Position numbers and translations under genes: made by a program | Assembly (NCBI GenBank): GCA_028285405.1 | Contig: JANQPH010000046.1 | Span: 54,399 to 118,398 of the forward strand | DNA: 64,000 nucleotides | Reading direction: 5' to 3' | From: Thermoleophilia bacterium | GTDB taxonomy: Bacteria; Actinomycetota; Thermoleophilia; Miltoncostaeales; Miltoncostaeaceae | Shown: positions 25,361 to 35,377 of the stretch, piece by piece | How positions within the stretch are numbered: position 1 is the first letter of the stretch | Layout: the number at the start of each line of letters is the position of its first letter | The notes under the pieces: generated by a model | Told to the model about the DNA's origin: nothing | The model's input: only the letters and a program-made list of their open reading frames with translations | Databases searched by the model: none

Positions 25361-28219
25361 GTGCCGTCACGCGCGACCTCGACCATCACCGTCCGCGGCG
25401 CGCGAGAGCACAACCTCAAGAACGTCGACCTCGAGCTTCCGCGCGACAGCCTCGTCGTGATCACCGGACTGTCGGGGAGCGGCAAGTCGAGCCTGGCGTT
25501 CGACACGCTCTACGCCGAGGGTCAGCGCCGATACGTGGAGAGCCTCTCCGCGTACGCGCGCCAGTTCCTCGGCCAGATGGACAAGCCCGACGTCGACGAC
25601 ATCGAGGGGCTCTCGCCCGCGATCTCGATCGATCAGAAGACGACCAGCCGCAACCCCCGGTCAACCGTCGCCACGGTGACCGAGGTCTACGACCACCTGC
25701 GTCTGCTCTGGGCTCGCGTCGGGGACCCGCATTGCCCGATCGACGGACGACCGATCGCCGGCCAGAGCGCGGAGCAGATCGTCGACAACGTGCTCGATCT
25801 GCCCGAGGGCACCAGGTTCCAGGTCCTGGCGCCGATCGTCCGGGATCGCAAGGGCGAGCACCGCGACGTCCTCGACCGGCTTCGCGGAGAGGGCTTCTCG
25901 CGGGTGCTGGTCGACGGCGACATCTCCCTCGTCGAGGACGTCCCGCCGCTCGATCGCAAGCGCAACCACTCGATCGACGTGGTGGTGGATCGCCTCCGCA
26001 TCCGCGACGACCTGCGCCGCCGCCTGACCGAGAGCGTCGAGACCGCGTTGGCGCTCGGCGAGGGACAGGTCAGGATCCAGGAGGTCGACGGCGGAGGGCA
26101 CGACGAGGTCTACTCGGAGCGGTTCGCCTGCCCCGAGCACGGCCCGCTCGCGATCGAGCTCGAGCCGCGCGCGTTCTCGTTCAACTCGCCCCACGGCGCC
26201 TGCCCGCGGTGCACGGGCCTCGGGTTCATGCAGGAGGTGGACCCGGAGCTCGTCGTCGAGCCGGGCAAGACGCTGGCCGACGGCGCGATCGTGCCGTGGA
26301 GCGACAGGACCACGGACTACTACGACCTGCTCCTCGAGGCGGTCGCGCTCGAGTACGACATCGACCTCGACCGGCCGTTTCGGCGCCTTCCGAAGGCGCA
26401 GCGGCAGCTGCTGATCGACGGGCCGCCCGGAGGGCGACGCAGGCTCCACCTCGGCCGGCGCCGGAAGGGTGGCTCGCATGGCTGGTTCGAGGGGGTCGTT
26501 CCGCAGCTGCGGCGCCAGCACCGCACGTCGATGTCGAGCGCGGTGCGTGAGCACGCCGAGCAGTTCATGTCGCTGCGGCCCTGCCCGGAGTGCGACGGCG
26601 CGCGCCTTCGGCCCGAGATCCGGGCCGTCCTCGTCGGCGGGCTCGGCATCCACGAGCTGGTCGGCCTGTCGGTCGCGGATGCGCTCGACTGGCTGGAGCA
26701 GCTCGAGCTCCCGACCACGAAGGCGATGATCGCCGAGCGGGTCGTCGCCGAGGCGATCGGCCGCCTGCGCTTCCTGGTCGACGTCGGCGTCGGGTACCTG
26801 ACCCTGGATCGCGCCGCGAGCACGCTGTCGGGCGGGGAGGCGCAGCGGATTCGCCTCGCGACGCAGATCGGGGCCGGCCTGGTCGGCGTCCTCTACATCC
26901 TCGACGAGCCGTCGATCGGCCTGCACCAGCGCGACAACACGCGCCTGATCGCGACCCTCGAGCGGCTCCGCGACATGGGCAACACCGTTCTCGTCGTCGA
27001 GCACGACACGGACACGATGCTCGCGGCCGACTACATCGTCGACATGGGCCCGGGCGCCGGCGAGCACGGTGGCAGGGTCGTGTCGGCCGGCTCGCCCGAG
27101 GCCGTCGCCGCCGACGAGCGGTCGCTGACCGGCGCGTTCCTGTCGGGCCGGCGCGGGATCCCGGTGCCCGAGCGGCGCAGGTCCGCCCGATCGTGGCTGA
27201 CCGTCAAGGGCGCGGCCGAGCACAACCTCGCCGACATCGACGTACGGTTCCCCCTCGGCACGCTCACCTGCGTCGCCGGCGTGTCGGGGAGCGGCAAGAG
27301 CACGCTGGTCAACGAGGTGCTCCTGCGGGCCCTGATGTCGCGCCTCGGTCGCCGAGTGATCCGCCCCGGGCGGCACCGAGGCCTCACCGGGGCCGGTGAG
27401 CTCGACAAGGTGATCGCGATCGACCAGTCCCCGATCGGCCGGACCCCGCGCTCGAACCCTGCGACGTACACCGGGGTCTTCGACCACATCCGCCAGCTGT
27501 TCGCGCAGACGCCCGACGCGCGCGAGCGTGGCTACGGGCCGGGCCGGTTCAGCTTCAACGTCAAGGGGGGCCGCTGCGAGACCTGCCGCGGTGACGGGAC
27601 GATCAAGATCGAGATGCACTTCCTGCCCGACGTGTACGTGCCGTGCGAGGTCTGCGGGGGCAAGCGCTACAACCGGGAGACGCTCGAGGTCAGGTACAAG
27701 GGCAAGACGATCAGCGACGTCCTCGAGATGAGCGTCGAGGAGGCACTCGAGGTCTTCTCGGCGGTGCCGAGGATCGCCCGCCGCCTGCAGACGCTCCACG
27801 ACGTCGGCCTCGACTACGTGCGCCTCGGCCAGCCCGCGACCACGCTCTCCGGCGGGGAGGCCCAGCGCGTGAAGCTCTCGAGCGAGCTCTCCAAGGTCGC
27901 GACCGGTCGCACGCTCTACGTTCTCGACGAGCCGACGACCGGCCTGCACTCGGCCGATGTCGAGCGGCTCCTCGTCGTGCTGCAGCGGCTCGTCGACTCG
28001 GGGAACACCGTGGTCGTGATCGAGCACGACCTCGACGTCGTCAAGAGCGCCGACTGGGTCATCGATCTCGGCCCCGAGGGCGGCGACGCCGGCGGGCGGC
28101 TGGTGGCCGAGGGGTCGCCGGAGGTGATCGCCACGACCCCGGGCTCGTTCACGGGCGAGCACCTCGCGCCCATTCTCGGCGTGGAGGCGGCCGAGCCCGC
28201 CCGAGCGGCGGCCGCCTAG
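25361..28219 (+). CDS. uvrA: Excinuclease ABC subunit A
   Basis: About 952 residues from GTG 25361. UvrA scans DNA for bulky lesions as a dimer and loads UvrB. Two ABC ATPase halves are visible: Walker [10 protein letters not shown] near the N-terminus and GVSGSGKST in the second half, with signatures LSGGEAQR in both. Zinc-binding cysteines occur in [14 protein letters not shown] and in RCETCRGDG...[12 protein letters not shown]. The length is normal. It is divergent from ftsH. A GST-like gene follows after 2 bp. Confidence 0.96.
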   Translation: MPSRATSTITVRGAREHNLKNVDLELPRDSLVVITGLSGSGKSSLAFDTLYAEGQRRYVESLSAYARQFLGQMDKPDVDDIEGLSPAISIDQKTTSRNPRSTVATVTEVYDHLRLLWARVGDPHCPIDGRPIAGQSAEQIVDNVLDLPEGTRFQVLAPIVRDRKGEHRDVLDRLRGEGFSRVLVDGDISLVEDVPPLDRKRNHSIDVVVDRLRIRDDLRRRLTESVETALALGEGQVRIQEVDGGGHDEVYSERFACPEHGPLAIELEPRAFSFNSPHGACPRCTGLGFMQEVDPELVVEPGKTLADGAIVPWSDRTTDYYDLLLEAVALEYDIDLDRPFRRLPKAQRQLLIDGPPGGRRRLHLGRRRKGGSHGWFEGVVPQLRRQHRTSMSSAVREHAEQFMSLRPCPECDGARLRPEIRAVLVGGLGIHELVGLSVADALDWLEQLELPTTKAMIAERVVAEAIGRLRFLVDVGVGYLTLDRAASTLSGGEAQRIRLATQIGAGLVGVLYILDEPSIGLHQRDNTRLIATLERLRDMGNTVLVVEHDTDTMLAADYIVDMGPGAGEHGGRVVSAGSPEAVAADERSLTGAFLSGRRGIPVPERRRSARSWLTVKGAAEHNLADIDVRFPLGTLTCVAGVSGSGKSTLVNEVLLRALMSRLGRRVIRPGRHRGLTGAGELDKVIAIDQSPIGRTPRSNPATYTGVFDHIRQLFAQTPDARERGYGPGRFSFNVKGGRCETCRGDGTIKIEMHFLPDVYVPCEVCGGKRYNRETLEVRYKGKTISDVLEMSVEEALEVFSAVPRIARRLQTLHDVGLDYVRLGQPATTLSGGEAQRVKLSSELSKVATGRTLYVLDEPTTGLHSADVERLLVVLQRLVDSGNTVVVIEHDLDVVKSADWVIDLGPEGGDAGGRLVAEGSPEVIATTPGSFTGEHLAPILGVEAAEPARAAAA

Positions 28220-28221
28220 CG

Positions 28222-29169
28222 ATGTCGAGCCGAGCGGAGCTCCCCAGGGAGATGGGCGCCGGCGGGCGGTTCGTCCGGCAGACGAGCCAGTTTCGCGACT
28301 GGGTCGAGCCGAGCCCCGGCGCGACGTACCCGGCGGCGCCGGGCAGGTATCACCTCTACGTCTCGTACGCCTGCCCGTGGGCCCATCGCACCATCATCGT
28401 GCGGCGCCTGAAGGGGCTCGAGGACGCGATCGGGATGACCGTCGTCGACCCGATCCGCGACGAGCGGGGATGGGCGTTTCGCGAGGGACCCAACCACGGT
28501 CTCGACCCGATCAACGGCTTCGACTTCCTGTCCGAGGCCTACCTCGCATCCGATCCGACCTACGACGGCCGGGTGACCGTCCCCGTGCTCTGGGACACCG
28601 AGACCCGGCGGATCGTGAGCAACGAGTCCGGGGACGTGATCCAGATGCTCAACAGCGCGTTCGACGAGTGGGGCGACGCGAGCGTCGACTTCGCCCCGGA
28701 GGGGCTGCGCGACGAGATCGACGCGGTGAACGCCCTCGTCTACGGCAGCGTCAACGACGGCGTCTACAAGTGCGGGTTCGCGACGACCCAGGAGGCCTAC
28801 GGGGAGGCGTTCGACGCGCTGTTCTCAGCGCTCGACCAGCTCGAGGGCCGCCTCGCCGGATCGCGATATCTGGTGGGGGACCGGATCACCCTCGCCGACT
28901 GGCGCCTGTTCACGACCCTGCTTCGGTTCGATCCGGTCTACGTCGGGCACTTCAAGTGCAATCTGCGCCGGATCGCCGACTACCCGAACCTCTCGGGCTA
29001 TCTCCGCGAGCTGTACCAGGTCCCCGGTGTGGCCGAGACCGTCGACATGGACCACATCAAACGGCACTACTACGTGACCCATCGCACGCTGAACCCCAAG
29101 GGCATCGTTCCCGGGGGGCCCGAGCTCGACCTCGACGCGCCGCACGGCCGGGAGGGGCTCGCCGGCTGA
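28222..29169 (+). CDS. Glutathionyl-hydroquinone reductase-like protein (Xi-class GST family)
   Basis: A 315-residue protein from ATG 28222. The signature YACPWAHR places the catalytic cysteine at Cys51, as in the Xi-class (YqjG/PcpF) enzymes that remove a thiol from glutathionyl-hydroquinones. The C-terminal all-helical domain contains YKCGFATTQEAYGEAFD and YLVGDRITLADWRLFTTLLRF, diagnostic for the family, and ends with HYYVTHRTLNPKGIVP. In most Actinobacteria glutathione is replaced by mycothiol, so the real thiol partner is uncertain. It may be transcribed with uvrA. Confidence 0.88.
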   Translation: MSSRAELPREMGAGGRFVRQTSQFRDWVEPSPGATYPAAPGRYHLYVSYACPWAHRTIIVRRLKGLEDAIGMTVVDPIRDERGWAFREGPNHGLDPINGFDFLSEAYLASDPTYDGRVTVPVLWDTETRRIVSNESGDVIQMLNSAFDEWGDASVDFAPEGLRDEIDAVNALVYGSVNDGVYKCGFATTQEAYGEAFDALFSALDQLEGRLAGSRYLVGDRITLADWRLFTTLLRFDPVYVGHFKCNLRRIADYPNLSGYLRELYQVPGVAETVDMDHIKRHYYVTHRTLNPKGIVPGGPELDLDAPHGREGLAG

Positions 29170-29176
29170 CCCCCGC

Positions 29177-29608
29177 TCAGGCGGTGAAGCCGGCCGCCGT
29201 GTGGCTGCCGTCGCAGAACGGCTTGTCGTCGGAGGCGCCGCACCGACAGAGCGCCACGCGCCAGTCCTCGCGGAACACGGCGCCGTCGTCGTCCACGACG
29301 GAGACCTCGCCGGACACATAGAGCGGGCCGTTCACGACCTCGCGGATCGTCACGTCGGTGATCGGCGCCTCGTCCTGCCCGCCGTCGCGACGCTCGGTGT
29401 GGAGCGCTCCGGTCGGGCAGCGCGACACCACGTCCACGACGGCGTCGGCGCCTGCGTTCTGCGGCTGGACCCAGGGGCGCTCGTCGATGTCGAACACCTC
29501 GGGCAGACCCCGGACGCACTCCTGCGCGTGGATGCAGAGCTTCGGGTCGAAGGTGACGACGACATCGTCTGCCTCGTAGCGCCGCACCCGTGGTTTGGAC
29601 TCCGCCAT
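29177..29608 (-). CDS. Fusion of a ferredoxin-like domain and a CDGSH iron-sulfur domain
   Basis: A 143-residue protein from ATG 29608 (GTG 29614 possible). The first half is a mono-cluster ferredoxin-like domain: Cys25, Cys31 and Cys64 in KLCIHAQECVRG and SRCPTGAL. The second half is a CDGSH domain with Cys121, Cys123, Cys132 and His136 (CRCGASDDKPFCDGSH), the 3-Cys/1-His ligand set for a 2Fe-2S cluster. Such two-cluster proteins probably act in electron transfer; the partner is unknown. It converges on the GST-like gene. Confidence 0.85.
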   Translation of the reverse strand: MAESKPRVRRYEADDVVVTFDPKLCIHAQECVRGLPEVFDIDERPWVQPQNAGADAVVDVVSRCPTGALHTERRDGGQDEAPITDVTIREVVNGPLYVSGEVSVVDDDGAVFREDWRVALCRCGASDDKPFCDGSHTAAGFTA

Positions 29609-29686
29609 GTCCACATCGTAGGCGCTCCACCGGGCGCGGGGTGAGCTGGACCGGCGAGGGCGTGGCGAGGCTGCCACCATGGCGCG

Positions 29687-31012
29687 GTGACCGACGACGA
29701 GATCGAGCGCCTGTTCGACTTGATCCGGGTGCCGAGCGTCAGCGCCGATCCGGCGCACGCCGGCGACATGGACCGGGCGGCGGCGCTCGTCGCCGAGGAG
29801 ATCGAGCGGGCCGGAGGCCGGGCCGAGGTGCGGGCGACCGGCGGGCACCCGCTGGTCGTCGGCGAGGTGCCGGCGAGCACGGGCGATCCGAGGGCTCCGC
29901 GGGTGCTCCTCTACGGGCACTACGACGTGCAGCCACCCGGTGACCCGGAGCGGTGGGAGAGCCCACCATTCGAGCCGACGATCCGCGACGGCGCCGTGTT
30001 CGCCCGCGGCGCGAGCGACGACAAGGGCAACCTCTTCATGCTGCTGGTCGCCGTCCAGCGCCTCGCGGCGGCCGGTCGGTTGCCGGTCCGTGTCGGCGTT
30101 CTCGTCGACGGGGAAGAGGAGAGCGGCGGCACCTCGGCCGTCGAGGCGATCGCCGCCGAGAGCGAGCCTACCGCGGCCTGTGTGATCTTCGACATCTCGA
30201 TGGCCGAGCCGGGTCGCGCGGCGCTCTGCACCGGAGTGCGCGGGCTGCTCTATCGGCGCGTCCACGTGACGACGGCCGAGCGAGACGGCCACTCGGGCCT
30301 CTTCGGCGGCGCCGCCCTCAGCGCGAGCCACGTCCTCCTGTCGATCCTCGGGTCGGTCGTCCCGACCGAGGGAGCGCTGGCGAGCGAGCTCGCCGGTGGC
30401 GCGGCCCCCGTCGAGGACGAGGAGCGCCGCACGTGGGACGAGCTCCCGTCCGGCGAGCGCGTCCTGGCCAACGGCGGCCTGGCCCCCTCGGACCCGCACG
30501 CGGCGGCCGAGTTCTACGAGCGCACCCTGGCCCGAGCCTCACTGGACGTCCACGGCGTCTCGGCCGGCGACGTCGCCAAGGTCGCCACGGTGATCCCGGG
30601 CCACGCCTCGGCGACCCTGTCGGTGCGGCTGGCTCCGGGCCAGGACCCCGAGGCCGTCTCCGTGGCGCTCGAGCGGCTCCTCCAAGACGCCGCGCCCGAC
30701 GGTGCAGAGGTGGACGTCGAGCGACTCGGCGACGCCCCTCCCGCGTACATGGATCCCCGCCTGCCGGCCATGCGGGCCGCAGAGGCCGGCCTCGAGGCGG
30801 CGACCGGCCGACCCCCGGCGCTCGTTCGGGTCGGCGGCACCATCCCGGTGGTCGGGGCGATGGTGGATGCCGGCATCCCGGTGATCCTCACCGGCTTCGC
30901 GCTTCCCTCCGACGCGATCCACTCGCCGAACGAGAACCTCCAGCTCGCCCATCTCGCGCTCGGGGTCAGCGCGGCGCAGGAGATCCTGACGAGGCTCGGC
31001 ACGGTCGATTGA
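29687..31012 (+). CDS. M20-family dipeptidase/metallopeptidase
   Basis: A 441-residue protein from GTG 29687. The metal-binding motifs of M20 peptidases are present: YGHYDVQP, then RGASDDKGN, then DGEEESGG with the catalytic Glu, and a later HSPNENL supplying the last His. The central dimerisation domain holds ERDGHSGLFGGAA. The family cleaves dipeptides or carnosine-like peptides with two zinc ions in the cytoplasm. No signal peptide. Exact specificity cannot be told. Confidence 0.88.
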   Translation: MTDDEIERLFDLIRVPSVSADPAHAGDMDRAAALVAEEIERAGGRAEVRATGGHPLVVGEVPASTGDPRAPRVLLYGHYDVQPPGDPERWESPPFEPTIRDGAVFARGASDDKGNLFMLLVAVQRLAAAGRLPVRVGVLVDGEEESGGTSAVEAIAAESEPTAACVIFDISMAEPGRAALCTGVRGLLYRRVHVTTAERDGHSGLFGGAALSASHVLLSILGSVVPTEGALASELAGGAAPVEDEERRTWDELPSGERVLANGGLAPSDPHAAAEFYERTLARASLDVHGVSAGDVAKVATVIPGHASATLSVRLAPGQDPEAVSVALERLLQDAAPDGAEVDVERLGDAPPAYMDPRLPAMRAAEAGLEAATGRPPALVRVGGTIPVVGAMVDAGIPVILTGFALPSDAIHSPNENLQLAHLALGVSAAQEILTRLGTVD

Positions 31013-31098
31013 CACCCGGTGGCGTGGGAACCACGTGGTGACGGCGGTCAGCCGGTAGGTTTGGCCGTCGGACGCGATCCACAGTCGAGGGAGTGCTG

Positions 31099-32421
31099 AT
31101 GCAGGAGCTCTGGGGCGGCGAGACCCGAAAGGCCGTCGAGAACTTTCCCGTCTCGGGAGAAGGTGTGCCGATTCCCGTGGTCCGGTGGTTGGGCCGGATC
31201 AAGGGTGCCGCGGCGCGCGTGAACGGTGAGCTCGGGCGCCTCGACACCGAGGTCGCGAACCGGATCGCGAACGCTGCCGACGCCGTCGCGAGCGGGGAGC
31301 ACGACGACCAGTTCCCGGTCGACGTGTTCCAGACCGGTTCCGGGACCTCGTCGAACATGAACGCCAACGAGGTGATCGCGACGCTGGCGGGCGACGCGGC
31401 GCACCCCAACGACCACGTCAACATGGGCCAGAGCTCCAACGACGTCTTCCCGTCGGCGGTCCACCTTGCCGCGCTCGACGAGATCGTCTCGAGCCTCCTG
31501 CCGGCGCTGGAGGTGCTCGAGGGCGCGCTCGAGGGCAAGGCCAAGGAGTTCTCGGACATCGTCAAGGCCGGCCGCACCCACCTGATGGACGCGGTGCCGG
31601 TCACCCTCGGCCAGGAGTTCTCGGGGTACGCCGCGCAGGTCCGCGAAGGGCGGCTGCGCGTCGAGGCGACCCTGCCGCGCCTGGGTCAGATCCCCCTCGG
31701 CGGCACGGCGACCGGCACGGGCCTCAACACGCATCCCGAGTTCGCGTCGCGCGTTCGCGCGCTGATGGCGGCCGACACCAAGCTCGAGATCAACCCGCCG
31801 GCCGACCCGTTCGAGGCACAGGGCAGCCGCGACGGCCTCGTCGAGACGTCCGGTGCGCTCAAGGTGGTCGCGGTCTCGCTGACGAAGATCGCCAACGACA
31901 TCCGCTGGATGGGGAGCGGGCCGCGCGCCGGTCTGGCCGAGCTGCTGCTGCCGGAGCTCCAGAAGGGCTCCTCGATCATGCCCGGGAAGGTGAACCCGGT
32001 CATTCCCGAGGTCGTGGTGCAGGTGAGCGCGCAGGTGATCGGCAACGACACCGCCATCACCGCGGGCGGCATGCAGGGGAACTTCGAGCTGAACGTGATG
32101 ATCCCGCTGATGGCGCGGAACCTGCTGCAGTCGGTCGCGCTGCTCTCGAGCGCCTCGCGGCTGTTCGCCGACAAGTGCGTCGCAGGGCTCGAGGCGAACC
32201 TCGAGATGACCAACCGGCACGCCGAGAACACGCTGGCGAGCGCCACCGCGCTCAACCTCCACATCGGCTACGACAAGGCGAGCGACATCGTCAAGGAGGC
32301 GACGGTCTCGGGCCGGCCGCTCCGCGACGTGGCGCGCGAGCACGGCGTCGACGACGCCACGCTCGACGAGGCGCTCGACCTGCGCAAGATCGCGGCGGGG
32401 GAGAGCACGGCGCCCAAGTAG
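31099..32421 (+). CDS. fumC: Fumarate hydratase class II
   Basis: About 440 residues from ATG 31099, with GAGGGAG upstream (GTG 31093 is an alternative). It interconverts fumarate and malate in the TCA cycle. The first block QTGSGTSSNMNANEVI is typical of FumC, followed by HVNMGQSSNDVFPSA, GRTHLMDAVPVTLGQE and the superfamily signature GSSIMPGKVNP. The length is a little shorter than the usual 460. It converges on panB with a small ACCCC/GGGGT hairpin between. Confidence 0.92.
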   Translation: MQELWGGETRKAVENFPVSGEGVPIPVVRWLGRIKGAAARVNGELGRLDTEVANRIANAADAVASGEHDDQFPVDVFQTGSGTSSNMNANEVIATLAGDAAHPNDHVNMGQSSNDVFPSAVHLAALDEIVSSLLPALEVLEGALEGKAKEFSDIVKAGRTHLMDAVPVTLGQEFSGYAAQVREGRLRVEATLPRLGQIPLGGTATGTGLNTHPEFASRVRALMAADTKLEINPPADPFEAQGSRDGLVETSGALKVVAVSLTKIANDIRWMGSGPRAGLAELLLPELQKGSSIMPGKVNPVIPEVVVQVSAQVIGNDTAITAGGMQGNFELNVMIPLMARNLLQSVALLSSASRLFADKCVAGLEANLEMTNRHAENTLASATALNLHIGYDKASDIVKEATVSGRPLRDVAREHGVDDATLDEALDLRKIAAGESTAPK

Positions 32422-32434
32422 GCGCCGGCGACCC

Positions 32435-33199
32435 CTACTGGGGTGGGGCGACCGGAGTGCGCCGAACGTCCTCGGCGTACTCCGCGACCGCTCGCAGCGT
32501 CTCGGAGAAGAGGTCGGCCCGCCGCTGGGCGTGGCCGGGGGCGTCCGGCAGCAGACCCAGCAGGTCGGTGATGACCTGGACCTGGCCGTCGGTGCCGGAT
32601 CCGGCGGCGATCCCGATCGTGGGCGCCACCACCGCCTGGGTGATCTCGGCCGCCAGCTCGTCCGGCACGGCCTCGATCACGATCGCGTAGACGCCGGCCG
32701 CGTCGAGGCGGCGTGCTTCCGAGAGGATCTGCGCGGCGGTGTCGGGGCTGGTGCCCTGCTTGCGGTACGAGATCGCGGTCTGCGGTAGCAGGCCGACGTG
32801 CCCCATCACCGGGATGCCGGCCGCGAGGATGGCCTCGACCTGGGGGATCAGCCCCCCCTCGAGCTTGACGCTGTCGCCGCCAGCCTCGACGAGCGCGGTC
32901 GCAGAGGCGACGGCCTGGACCGGATCGCCGTAGGAGTCGGCGGGCATGTCGGCCACGACGTGGGTCTGGCTCACCCCGTTCCGGACAGCTCGGACGTGAT
33001 GGACCATCTCGGCGAGCCCCACCTCACGGGTGCTCGAGTGGCCCAGCTCGACCTCGGCGAGGCTGTCGCCCACCAGGATCAGGTCGAGCCCGCACCGATC
33101 CACCGCCACCGCCGAGGGGTAGTCGTAGGCCGTCAGCATCGCGAGGCGCTCGCCACCCTTCCGGGCGAGGATCTCGCTCGGGCCGAGGGGGACGGTCAT
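32435..33199 (-). CDS. panB: 3-methyl-2-oxobutanoate hydroxymethyltransferase
   Basis: A 254-residue protein. It adds a hydroxymethyl group from methylene-tetrahydrofolate to 2-oxoisovalerate, the first committed step of pantothenate synthesis. Motifs include [25 protein letters not shown] (Mg-binding Asp), [17 protein letters not shown] and [10 protein letters not shown]. Its ATG overlaps the stop of the upstream panCD gene (ATGA), so the two form an operon for pantothenate synthesis. Confidence 0.94.
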   Translation of the reverse strand: MTVPLGPSEILARKGGERLAMLTAYDYPSAVAVDRCGLDLILVGDSLAEVELGHSSTREVGLAEMVHHVRAVRNGVSQTHVVADMPADSYGDPVQAVASATALVEAGGDSVKLEGGLIPQVEAILAAGIPVMGHVGLLPQTAISYRKQGTSPDTAAQILSEARRLDAAGVYAIVIEAVPDELAAEITQAVVAPTIGIAAGSGTDGQVQVITDLLGLLPDAPGHAQRRADLFSETLRAVAEYAEDVRRTPVAPPQ

Positions 33200-34503
33200 G
33201 ACCGGAACGACTCCCAGTCGTCGGGGACGGTCTCGAGCATCGCCGTGCCGACCGGGTTGTTCTCATCGTCGACGTGGACGACCCGCGGGGCGTACTCGTC
33301 GAGCTCCGACTCCGGATAGTCCGCGTAGGTCAGCACGATCACGATGTCGCCGGGCTGCACGAGCCGAGCCGCCGGGCCGTTGAGGCAGACGTCTCGACCG
33401 CCCCGCGGTCCCTCGATCGCGTAGGTCTCGAACCGGGCGCCGTTGTTGACGTCGAGCACGTGGACCTGCTCGTAGGGCTTGATGTCGGCCGCCTCGAGCA
33501 GATCGCGGTCGAGCGTGATGCTCCCGACGTAGTCGAGGTTGGCGTCGGTCACGGTGGCACGGTGGATCTTGCTCTTCAGCATCGTCCTGCCGAGGGGCGG
33601 CACGTGGTTCCTCCGGGTTGGGTTCGGGATGGGCATGTTGTCGATGAGCCGGGTGTCTGCGACCCGGGCCGCGATGCACACGAGCGCGTCCGCGGGCAGG
33701 GTGTCGACCGGCGCGAACGAGTCGGGGTCGACCACCGCGACGTACTCGAGCTCGACGCGCGAGTCGGCCGACGCCACCGCGGATGCCGCGGACTCGAGCC
33801 GCCGCGCGTCGGTCTCGCCCTCCTCGGCGAGCGAGACCGCGGCGCGCAGCCCACGGCTCAGCGCGACGGCCGCCTCCCGATCGCTCGGCGCGAGATAGGC
33901 GTTGCGGCTGCTGAGCGCGAGGCCATCGGCCTCGCGCACGGTCTCGCCGACCACCAGCTCGACGTCGTCCAGGTGGAGGTCACGCAGCATGCGTCGCACC
34001 ACGGCGACCTGCTGGGCGTCCTTCTGGCCGAGGACCAGGCGGTCCGGGCGCGTGGAGAGGACGAGCTTCGCCACCACCGTGGCGACGCCCGCAAAATGCG
34101 TCGGACGCGCCGCGCCCTCGTAGCCGCGAGCCGGCCCGTCCAGGCTGACGGTGGTCGTGAAGCCGGCCGGGTAGATCTCGTCGGCCGAGGGGGCGAAGAC
34201 GATGTCGATGCCCGCGGTGGCGGCCATCGAGAGGTCGGCCGCCTCCTGGCGCGGGTACCGCTCCAGGTCCTCTCCGACGCCGAACTGGGTCGGATTCACG
34301 AAGATGCTGAGCACGACCGCGTCGCCGGCCCGCCGGGCGAGCTCGACCAGCGAGAGGTGGCCGGCGTGCAGCGCCCCCATCGTCGGGACGAGCGTGATCC
34401 GTCGACCCTCGGATCGCAGGGTCGCACCGGCCGCGCGCAGCTCGTGCACGGTCCGGACCACCACGGGAGTCGTGGCGGCGCCGTCTTGGCGGTCACCTGT
34501 CAC
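33196..34503 (-). CDS. panCD: Fused pantothenate synthetase and aspartate 1-decarboxylase (PanC-PanD)
   Basis: One uninterrupted 435-codon frame from GTG 34503. Residues ~15-290 are Pan[39 protein letters not shown] and LSSRNAYL are the ATP, pantoate and beta-alanine sites. After a ~17-residue linker ([15 protein letters not shown]), residues 308-430 are PanD, beginning [20 protein letters not shown]; Gly327-Ser328 is the expected self-cleavage site that makes the pyruvoyl group. PanD produces the beta-alanine that PanC joins to pantoate. After cleavage, PanC would stay attached to the PanD beta chain. An internal ATG (codon 308, position 33582) could also give free PanD. Confidence 0.9.
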   Translation of the reverse strand: MTGDRQDGAATTPVVVRTVHELRAAGATLRSEGRRITLVPTMGALHAGHLSLVELARRAGDAVVLSIFVNPTQFGVGEDLERYPRQEAADLSMAATAGIDIVFAPSADEIYPAGFTTTVSLDGPARGYEGAARPTHFAGVATVVAKLVLSTRPDRLVLGQKDAQQVAVVRRMLRDLHLDDVELVVGETVREADGLALSSRNAYLAPSDREAAVALSRGLRAAVSLAEEGETDARRLESAASAVASADSRVELEYVAVVDPDSFAPVDTLPADALVCIAARVADTRLIDNMPIPNPTRRNHVPPLGRTMLKSKIHRATVTDANLDYVGSITLDRDLLEAADIKPYEQVHVLDVNNGARFETYAIEGPRGGRDVCLNGPAARLVQPGDIVIVLTYADYPESELDEYAPRVVHVDDENNPVGTAMLETVPDDWESFRS

Positions 34504-34640
34504 CTAGTTCGTCACGACGGGCCCGCGGTCGCGAGCGGCCCTCTCCTGCTCCGAGTGGATGCCGGGTGGGCTCGCCGTCGCTGGCCGGGAGTCTACCCGG
34601 ACCGAGCGAGCGCGGCCAACCGCGCGTCCGCCGAGGGGGT

Positions 34641-34646
34641 TAGGGT
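34641..34646 (+). promoter_or_regulatory. Probable -10 box of the uracil-DNA glycosylase gene, leaderless arrangement
   Basis: TAGGGT, then seven bases, then GTG 34654. It lies in the 150-bp divergent spacer shared with panCD. Confidence 0.5.
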
Positions 34647-34653
34647 CCCTCGC

Positions 34654-35343
34654 GTGAGCACTGCCACCGTGTCAGACCCCGAGACTCGTGCCGAGGAGCT
34701 GGCCCGGTACCAAGCCGAGCACGTCGTGGGCTGCACGAAGTGCGCGCTCGCCGAGGGCAGGACGCAGGTCGTGGTCGGCAACGGCGACCCCGACGCGGAC
34801 ATCATGTTCGTGGGCGAGGCGCCCGGGTACCACGAGGACCGCCAGGGCCTGCCGTTCGTGGGGGCCGCCGGCCAGCTACTCGACCGGCTCCTGGGCGAGA
34901 TCGGCCTGAGTCGCGCCGACGTGTTCGTCGCCAACGTCCTCAAGTGCCGGCCTCCGGGCAATCGCGACCCTCAGCCGGCCGAGATCAGCTCGTGCGAGCC
35001 GCATCTGTTCCGGCAGATCTCCCTCGTGCGCCCGAAGGTGATTGGGACGCTGGGGAACTTCGCGACCAAGCTCCTCTCGGGGCGCCCCGAGGGGATCACC
35101 CGCGTGCACGGATGCGAGCTGCCGATCGAGGTGGCCGGCACGCAGGTGCTGCTGTTCCCGCTCTTCCACCCGGCCGCGGCGCTGCGGACGCCCTCGCTCG
35201 AGCAGGCGCTGCGCGAGGACTTCGCCAAGATCCCGGCCCTGGCCGCGACGGAGCGCCGCCCGGAGGGGCCCGCGGTGCCAGAGGTGATGGACGAGGGGCC
35301 ACCCGCCGGGACCTCGGCCGCTGAGCAGCTCGGCCTCTTCTGA
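34654..35343 (+). CDS. Uracil-DNA glycosylase family 4 (Fe-S type)
   Basis: About 229 residues from GTG 34654. It removes uracil from DNA. The active-site block GEAPGYHEDRQGLPFVGAAG is the family 4 form of the catalytic loop, and FPLFHPAAAL near the end is the second motif. Four cysteines expected to bind a 4Fe-4S cluster are present: two in HVVGCTKCALAE, one in VLKCRPP and one in SSCEPHL. The C-terminal ~30 residues are a low-complexity tail. It directly precedes the tsaE gene. Confidence 0.92.
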   Translation: MSTATVSDPETRAEELARYQAEHVVGCTKCALAEGRTQVVVGNGDPDADIMFVGEAPGYHEDRQGLPFVGAAGQLLDRLLGEIGLSRADVFVANVLKCRPPGNRDPQPAEISSCEPHLFRQISLVRPKVIGTLGNFATKLLSGRPEGITRVHGCELPIEVAGTQVLLFPLFHPAAALRTPSLEQALREDFAKIPALAATERRPEGPAVPEVMDEGPPAGTSAAEQLGLF

Positions 35344-35355
35344 GCCCGGTCATGC

Positions 35356-35377
35356 GCTCGAGCTGCTGAGCTCGAGC
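35356..35377 (+). repeat. Perfect hairpin over the expected tsaE start
   Basis: GCTCGAGCT (35356-35364) and AGCTCGAGC (35369-35377) are exact reverse complements around GCTG. The hairpin covers the place where tsaE translation should begin and could hide or time its start, or could have caused an assembly slip. Confidence 0.6.

Noticed and set aside
25661..28162. 833-codon open frame antisense to uvrA
   Set aside because: uvrA is unambiguous; the antisense product has no recognisable domain and has shadow-frame composition.
32431..32444. ACCCC/GGGGT hairpin between fumC and panB as terminator
   Set aside because: Only five base pairs and it overlaps the panB stop; too weak to list as a feature.
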